From: Bacteroidales bacterium UBA1715
Lineage (GTDB): Bacteria > Bacteroidota > Bacteroidia > Bacteroidales > UBA1715
DNA length: 64,000 nucleotides
NCBI GenBank assembly: GCA_002317135.1
Contig: DCIX01000035.1
Span: forward strand, 1 to 64,000
Reading direction: 5' to 3'
Positions within the stretch are counted from its first letter, which is position 1. Each line of letters starts with the position of its first letter. Below are positions 60,701-64,000 of the stretch, piece by piece. The notes under the pieces were generated by a model. That model searched no databases and was not told the DNA's origin. It saw nothing but the letters and a program-made list of their open reading frames with translations. The translations under genes and the position numbers were made by a program.

Positions 60701-61594
60701 AACTACAAACGCGATGGTGAACATGCTGCGTTGACAATGTTGGATATTTCCGATGCAGAAAAACACGGTACTTTAAAACACTGTGCCTCAGTGTATAATC
60801 ATGAAAATGATAGAATTGAACCAGGATTATCGTGCTATGGCCCAAGAATCATCAATTTTGCCAATATCTTAAAGTATGATTATGCGCCACTTGCCGAAAT
60901 TCTTACCTTAATGTTAAATACGGTTCAAGAAGCGATGGGTACGCCTGTAGAAATTGAATTTGCCGTTGATTTAAATGAGAATGAAGATGGCGTTCCTTCT
61001 TTCTATTTGCTTCAAATAAAACCACTTACAGGTAGTTTATTGACGGAGAACTCGTTCCCTGAAGAATTACACGATATGCCAAAATTGCTCAACACAACTT
61101 CTTGTATGGGTAATGGATTTATAGAGAATATTTGCGATGTTGTGTATGTCGATTTGAATAAATTCGATAAACTTCGTACTCAGGAAATGGCTGTGGAGAT
61201 TGAGAAAATCAATAAATCTATGGTGGAACAAGGAAAGAAATATATTCTTATTGGTCCTGGTCGTTGGGGAACAAGCGACAGATTTCTTGGTATTCCGGTG
61301 CTTTGGTCGCAAATATCGAATGCGAAGGTTATTGTGGAAATTAGTATGTCGAACTTCCCTCTTGATGCTTCGTTGGGGTCGCATTTCTTCCATAACATAT
61401 CAACTATGAATATTGGCTATTTTGCTATCGAAAATCCTGATGAAAGTAACTTCATAGATTGGAGTATCTTGCAGCAACAAGTTGTGGTTGAAAAGACAGA
61501 ATTTTTCGTACATGTTCGTTTCCCGAAAAATCTTTGTGTTTATATGCAAGGAAAAGAACGAATTGCTACTATCTTTGTAAACGAATCAGAATAA
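57776..61594 (+). CDS. GAF-like / receiver-like / PPDK_N protein
   Basis: 1,272 residues from the ATG at 57776 (an in-frame TTG at 57767 is less likely). Domains by rough residue: GAF-like about 1-250; two receiver-like folds about 305-435 (FDLIVLMVGADVQ) and 455-605 (MLLIEDSSQYYSKYLP ... TCVISDAEFARNG), the second with an Asp pair plausible as a phosphoacceptor site; then the pyruvate-phosphate-dikinase N-terminal ATP-grasp domain about 700-1120 (SGSLGGKGRGLAF, PLAVRSSSIFEDS, VEIEFAVDL, FYLLQIKPL). The swivelling His domain and PEP-binding barrel of true PEP synthase are absent, so it is not a central-metabolic enzyme; a phosphate- or nucleotide-transfer signalling role is inferred. A LuxR-type regulator starts 3 nt after its stop. 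Confidence 0.75.
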   Translation: MESIFYEKSVYSCEWKKFSQMHAIIPKIIEIGQKGNTVHTMLPDICNSISIFPDTIGVLIAYKGLNYYSSHFTISGRVQTQELRIGGQPIGSITIYYKEPSDFKMLEEEDLFVASTLISGFISEKALVDVTTVCNAQGNELAAIEQVKNLINDGFSNDELLQKICDILPQYWQGGVGTCCRIVFDEVSYTSYGFKETSYSMRESFVTFDNTTGFIEIFYNPTDDAHFEFSKEEHDLANTIGNLICRCLNDAKGRLLSNNPILNTNPTSKDNLARESLINNEQPLQKLLNEQTLDKYIYLDMMKHKVTQILFVATMYDAFNLEKDDSFFEKFMGPIYQYSIFTLPRIIGVSSYEQALDLLKTTHFDLIVLMVGADVQKPLSFSSQIRTITTEVPIYLLLNPRSNIAYFEDMVAKTTLFNKVFVWNGDSQIFFAMVKSLEDLANVENDTKIGLVRTMLLIEDSSQYYSKYLPVIFSVLFNQVGEQIADFESNELEKLSKIRSRPKLLWASNYEEAAFLFNKYKDFMTCVISDAEFARNGRLDKEAGIAFLEHVREYNKNLPILIQSSEMKYAMFAKEIHAKFINKKADNLLDKIKKFVMHNFGYGDFVFRNGKGEPIAKAKNLREFEMLLRTIPDDSLKYHADQNQFSVWLMGRGEIELAKQLNPIKLSDLNESVEELRKMNNIILDKYRQTKKRGKILAFEETAVLDEKNVVTLASGSLGGKGRGLAFVNTLINSIDLNPYADRIAIRTPKTAIIGTDEFELFLKHNFAKKNLFSKDLSEEQIKDMFIAARLSDDLRKKLAILLEQVSKPLAVRSSSIFEDSVTQPLAGVFSTYIIPNNSPDLNKRLEDLEVAIKLIYASVYGEQVKEFYKSTNHKLEEEKMAIVIQEVVGNYYDNYFYPHISGVAQSYNYYPVAHMKPEEGFSVCAVGLGFYIVDGGKAYRFSPHYPKVDIMSPKDQIGSSQTQFYAVDFTKTDVNYKRDGEHAALTMLDISDAEKHGTLKHCASVYNHENDRIEPGLSCYGPRIINFANILKYDYAPLAEILTLMLNTVQEAMGTPVEIEFAVDLNENEDGVPSFYLLQIKPLTGSLLTENSFPEELHDMPKLLNTTSCMGNGFIENICDVVYVDLNKFDKLRTQEMAVEIEKINKSMVEQGKKYILIGPGRWGTSDRFLGIPVLWSQISNAKVIVEISMSNFPLDASLGSHFFHNISTMNIGYFAIENPDESNFIDWSILQQQVVVEKTEFFVHVRFPKNLCVYMQGKERIATIFVNESE

Positions 61595-61597
61595 CTA

Positions 61598-62251
61598 ATG
61601 ATAAACGTTGTATTAATTGGAATTCATCGCTTGCAGGACGAAAGTATTGCTATGCTTATAGAGTCTAATCCAGACTTTAAAGTGCTTGATATTCATACTC
61701 GTACAAGCGATTTCCTACATAAATCATACGAAGAACCTATTCATGTTGTTGTTAAAAATATCCCTAAAATCACTAGTGAGGATATAGAGGATGTTGAAAA
61801 TATTCAAAGGCAACATGCGAAGGCTAAGGTGCTGATTATTTCGTATTCCGAAAATGAGGAAACCATTTTCAATATTATAAAGGTTGGTGCCAAAGGTTTT
61901 CTTTCTCACGACGCAAGTCGACAGGATTTATTTGAAGCAATCTATTCATTACGAAATGGTTATGATTATTTTAGCAAATGTATCACCAATATCTTGTTGA
62001 ATAGATATGTGTCTTCGATTCAGAACAATGAAAAACCAGAAAACGAGCAAGTAAACGAATTAAGCTCCCGTGAAATAGAGATTCTTTCGCTGTGGGGAAG
62101 TAGTTATACGAATCCGGAAATTGCTGATGCACTACATATTAGTATTCGTACGGTGGAAACACACAAAACGCATATTATGCAAAAACTCAACCTTAAAACT
62201 CAGGTTGACTTGATTAAATATGCAATCCGAAATAATATTATCGATTTGTAA
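61598..62251 (+). CDS. LuxR/NarL-type regulator with pseudo-receiver domain
   Basis: 217 residues. Receiver-like N-terminus (about 1-125) and LuxR-type HTH C-terminus (LSSREIEILSLWGSSYTNPE, then IADALHISIRTVETHKTHI). The receiver lacks the acidic pocket: GIHRLQDE stands where the DD pair belongs, and IHVVVKNIPKI where VVLLDIxMP would carry the phosphorylated Asp, so the Asp is replaced by Lys or Asn. GAKGFLSHDAS keeps the Lys of the family. It therefore likely works without aspartyl phosphorylation, by protein contact or another signal. Three nt separate it from the PPDK_N gene, a probable functional pair. Confidence 0.85.
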   Translation: MINVVLIGIHRLQDESIAMLIESNPDFKVLDIHTRTSDFLHKSYEEPIHVVVKNIPKITSEDIEDVENIQRQHAKAKVLIISYSENEETIFNIIKVGAKGFLSHDASRQDLFEAIYSLRNGYDYFSKCITNILLNRYVSSIQNNEKPENEQVNELSSREIEILSLWGSSYTNPEIADALHISIRTVETHKTHIMQKLNLKTQVDLIKYAIRNNIIDL

Positions 62252-62270
62252 TTTGGGTTTATGAAAACAC

Positions 62271-62300
62271 AAAAAGGCGATGCATGCATCGCCTTTTTTT
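62271..62300 (+). terminator. Terminator of the PPDK_N/LuxR operon
   Basis: Perfect palindrome AAAAAGGCGATGCA / TGCATCGCCTTTTT followed by T-run, 19 nt after the regulator stop. Confidence 0.9.
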
Positions 62301-62301
62301 A

Positions 62302-62309
62302 TATATTTG
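62302..62309 (+). promoter_or_regulatory. -7 box TATATTTG for the 45-codon ORF
   Basis: Exact TAnnTTTG match starting 2 nt after the preceding terminator; 22 nt upstream of the ATG at 62332. A -33 element would fall inside the terminator stem. Confidence 0.5.
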
Positions 62310-62331
62310 CACAACACAATAGCTAATAATT

Positions 62332-62469
62332 ATGAAAGAGACAAAGAAAAACAATGTTGTACAAGAAACTACCGTTTCTTACGAATCCAGATTACAGAAA
62401 AATTTCTTCTATTATCTTAAAAATCAAGAATATAACCCCCAAATCAAAAAATCCACTTTTATAAATTAA
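62332..62469 (+). CDS. 45-residue ORF with its own promoter and terminator
   Basis: Starts MKETKKNNVVQETTVSYESR, ends KKSTFIN; Lys/Asn/Gln-rich, basic, no signal peptide or transmembrane segment. It is bracketed by a -7 box (62302-62309) and a strong hairpin terminator (62494-62520), which makes a real transcript likely. Whether the ORF is translated, or the transcript is a small RNA, cannot be told from sequence. I do not recognise the protein. Confidence 0.45.
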   Translation: MKETKKNNVVQETTVSYESRLQKNFFYYLKNQEYNPQIKKSTFIN

Positions 62470-62493
62470 AAAGTACATTTTTGAACAAAAAAC

Positions 62494-62520
62494 AAAGGCA
62501 ACTATATTGTAGTTGCCTTT
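62494..62520 (+). terminator. Terminator after the 45-codon ORF
   Basis: AAAGGCAACTA / TAGTTGCCTTT stem with TATTG loop, T-rich after. It may also serve the minus-strand gene that ends at 62559. Confidence 0.85.
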
Positions 62521-62558
62521 ATTCTTTTAACACCCTTTAATCAATGTTCAAATAACGA

Positions 62559-63356
62559 TTAAATTGTCACATTCCAATTTTTCCCCTTTGCTATTGCTAT
62601 ATCATTTGAGGTCAATAGTCCAAACGTGTTCGACGACAATTTCAATGTTGCCGAAGTTCTGCCTGTTTTGTCGGCGAGTGCCTTTATCAATACCAATGCC
62701 GAAGCACGCGTAAGTGGTGACTGGTTAACGTGAAATTTATCGGTGTCTATAGTTCCACACTGACTTATCGTAGTTAGAGCGGAACACATTCCGAACGGAC
62801 TGCTTCCTATGTATGCCGTTGATGGGAACTGAGGCAGTTTCACCGTTTCAAGAGCCGTGCAGCCATACAACATTGTAGCAAATCCGTGGTTCGTCACCGA
62901 AGCCATAACGTGACTTGTGTCGAGCATTGACATATCCAAAGAAATTAAAGCCTCACATGAATTAAAAATCTGACCTATGTCAGTTGGTTTTGCATGTTGT
63001 AAGCCTTTAAGATTAACTCCATTTAATTCGTTCAAATTCTTGCACATCCACGCCATATTTGTTATACGTGACGAATCTGCTACATGCGAAAAATTAACAT
63101 ATACAATAGCAAAGTTGTTTGAACGCTCGTTGTTGTCGCCTGGATAAAACAATTTCTCCAGTGTTGTAGGTGAATCTTCTAAATCTATACGAAAATAGGC
63201 ATTGGCGTTCGACTCTACGCCATTGTATGTCACACCTCCGTCAAGCGAGTAGTATATTGTGTGATGAGCCGTGTTGGTATAACCTTCAATATAACTCTCA
63301 GTTGGAACTTTTCTCTTGGCCACTTTTGCCAACAACATTCTCCTAAACGTACTCAT
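62559..63356 (-). CDS. BspA-like leucine-rich tail-fibre-like protein
   Basis: 265 residues. MSTFRRMLLAKVAKRK is the short basic N-terminus I associate with Bacteroidota phage tail-fibre genes. The body has BspA-type leucine-rich repeats (IGQIFNSCEALISLDMSMLD, ATMLYGCTALETVKLPQFP, GMCSALTTISQCG) and ends IAIAKGKNWNVTI, typical of the end of such LRR proteins. It lies 2 nt from the partial upstream gene on the same strand. GC content is visibly higher than in the flanking chromosome. A receptor-binding role at a phage tail is likely; a surface LRR protein of the cell is the alternative. Confidence 0.75.
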   Translation of the reverse strand: MSTFRRMLLAKVAKRKVPTESYIEGYTNTAHHTIYYSLDGGVTYNGVESNANAYFRIDLEDSPTTLEKLFYPGDNNERSNNFAIVYVNFSHVADSSRITNMAWMCKNLNELNGVNLKGLQHAKPTDIGQIFNSCEALISLDMSMLDTSHVMASVTNHGFATMLYGCTALETVKLPQFPSTAYIGSSPFGMCSALTTISQCGTIDTDKFHVNQSPLTRASALVLIKALADKTGRTSATLKLSSNTFGLLTSNDIAIAKGKNWNVTI

Positions 63357-63358
63357 AG

Positions 63359-64000
63359 CTATGCCATTTTAACAACAACACCAAAACCGTTACAAATACT
63401 AAACTGATACACGCCACCAGCTTCTAAATCTGTATCGCCGTTCATGGTAACGCTTGCCGGGAAAGCAACCGTAAAAGCACCATTTGCGTCAACAATAAAC
63501 TGGCCATTGAACTCTGGAGCAGTTCCTTCTGTGATTGCCGGCAACGAAAGAACCAGGTCTTCTGTAAGAACGCCAAAATCACTGAATCCTCCAGCGGCAA
63601 GTTCTGTCTGCCGTGATTTGGTTGGTGCAATAATGCCAGCCACATCAGCAGCCAACAAACCGATAGAGTTCCCAAACTCTCCTCTCAACGTGCCAGACAT
63701 TGAGCCAACAGCAGCGGCGATTTCACCAGCCACGGCGGCAGACAAATCTATAACACCATCCTCATTTGCCGAAATAGTTCCATTGGTAACTTTAACATCC
63801 GGGGCATAAATCTGAATAATATCGTCTGGTGACGAGTAATAGCCTGCTTCATGTGGCTCGTTCCAAATATTTAGAACACCCATACACCAACCCGAGTTCT
63901 TGGTAAAACCAGAACCACGATTTATTTTTGTTGCACCGTGTACAATTCCATCAAGCTTTGTCTTATCATGGGAACTCATCATTCCATTGGAAGTTCGAGT
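63359..64000 (-). CDS. Phage tail-fibre-like protein (5' partial)
   Basis: The frame is open to the right edge of the window, so the N-terminus is missing. The first visible residues read TRTSNGMMSSHDKTKLDG, the conserved NGxMSxxDKxKLDGI motif of phage tail-fibre proteins. The remainder is an Ala/Gly-rich helical-to-beta section (IDLSAAVAGEIAAAVGSMSG) ending in beta-strands. Composition differs from the chromosomal genes to the left. Together with the BspA-like gene it is the visible end of a prophage or phage-derived cassette. Confidence 0.75.
   Translation of the reverse strand, partial: TRTSNGMMSSHDKTKLDGIVHGATKINRGSGFTKNSGWCMGVLNIWNEPHEAGYYSSPDDIIQIYAPDVKVTNGTISANEDGVIDLSAAVAGEIAAAVGSMSGTLRGEFGNSIGLLAADVAGIIAPTKSRQTELAAGGFSDFGVLTEDLVLSLPAITEGTAPEFNGQFIVDANGAFTVAFPASVTMNGDTDLEAGGVYQFSICNGFGVVVKMA

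Overview
The window comes from an AT-rich Bacteroidota genome, most likely order Bacteroidales. The signs are: the TAnnTTTG -7 promoter box (the Bacteroidetes sigma-factor motif) in front of most transcription units; type IX secretion (T9SS) genes of the PorP, PorE and PorU2 kinds; C-terminal T9SS-type sorting tails on secreted proteins; DUF2723, DUF3467 and SprB-repeat families; and almost no Shine-Dalgarno sequences. Genus cannot be given from sequence alone.

Layout. 1-7000: the tail of a secreted protein, an orphan signal-peptide ORF, then housekeeping genes (thiL, a DUF2723 membrane glycosyltransferase, asnS, an SRPBCC protein). 7080-19765: one giant secreted repeat protein of about 4,230 residues, split in this sequence by a one-base frameshift near 7604. 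It has GLUG beta-helix modules headed by CxxC knuckles, 19 Listeria-Bacteroides (InlB B) repeats with a period-4 higher order, SprB repeats and a sorting tail. 19774-21006: palindromic repeats, two identical 36-bp copies of which bracket a RhuM/PLD-like gene. 21059-24086: LD-carboxypeptidase and metG. 24158-32481: a T9SS operon (PorP-like, PorE-like, PorU2-like).

32488-44377: an envelope-modification cluster with three LTA-synthase-like phosphotransferases, an AlgI-like MBOAT, an AlgX/AlgJ-like SGNH protein, a GDPD-like lipoprotein and an acyltransferase-3 protein. A similar C-terminal beta-rich tail is seen on the acyltransferase and two of the phosphotransferases. 44438-46959: lipoprotein, proC, HAD phosphatase, a CAT-anticodon tRNA and a zinc-ribbon protein. 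47110-47569: a bilaterally symmetric intergenic repeat with hairpins at both ends. 47707-48296: a lipocalin gene flanked by a perfect 17-bp inverted repeat. Then YitT, a PAP2 phosphatase, tRNA-Lys, amtB, rlmB, DUF3467 and argH; a toxin-antitoxin pair with a duplicated operator; an M20 deacylase, an S4 protein and hisH; a GAF/receiver-like/PPDK_N protein paired with a LuxR-type pseudo-receiver regulator; a 45-codon ORF with its own promoter and terminator; and, at the right edge, two phage tail-fibre-like genes of different composition.

How it fits together: the T9SS operon probably serves export or anchoring of cargo such as the giant repeat protein and the protein at the left edge. The LTA-synthase/acyltransferase cluster probably decorates a periplasmic or surface glycan or lipid. 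The least-described parts are that cluster with its shared tail, the PPDK_N/pseudo-receiver pair, the hairpin-bounded RhuM cassette and the 4-repeat higher-order structure of the giant protein. All functions are inferred by reading the translations; no database search was possible.
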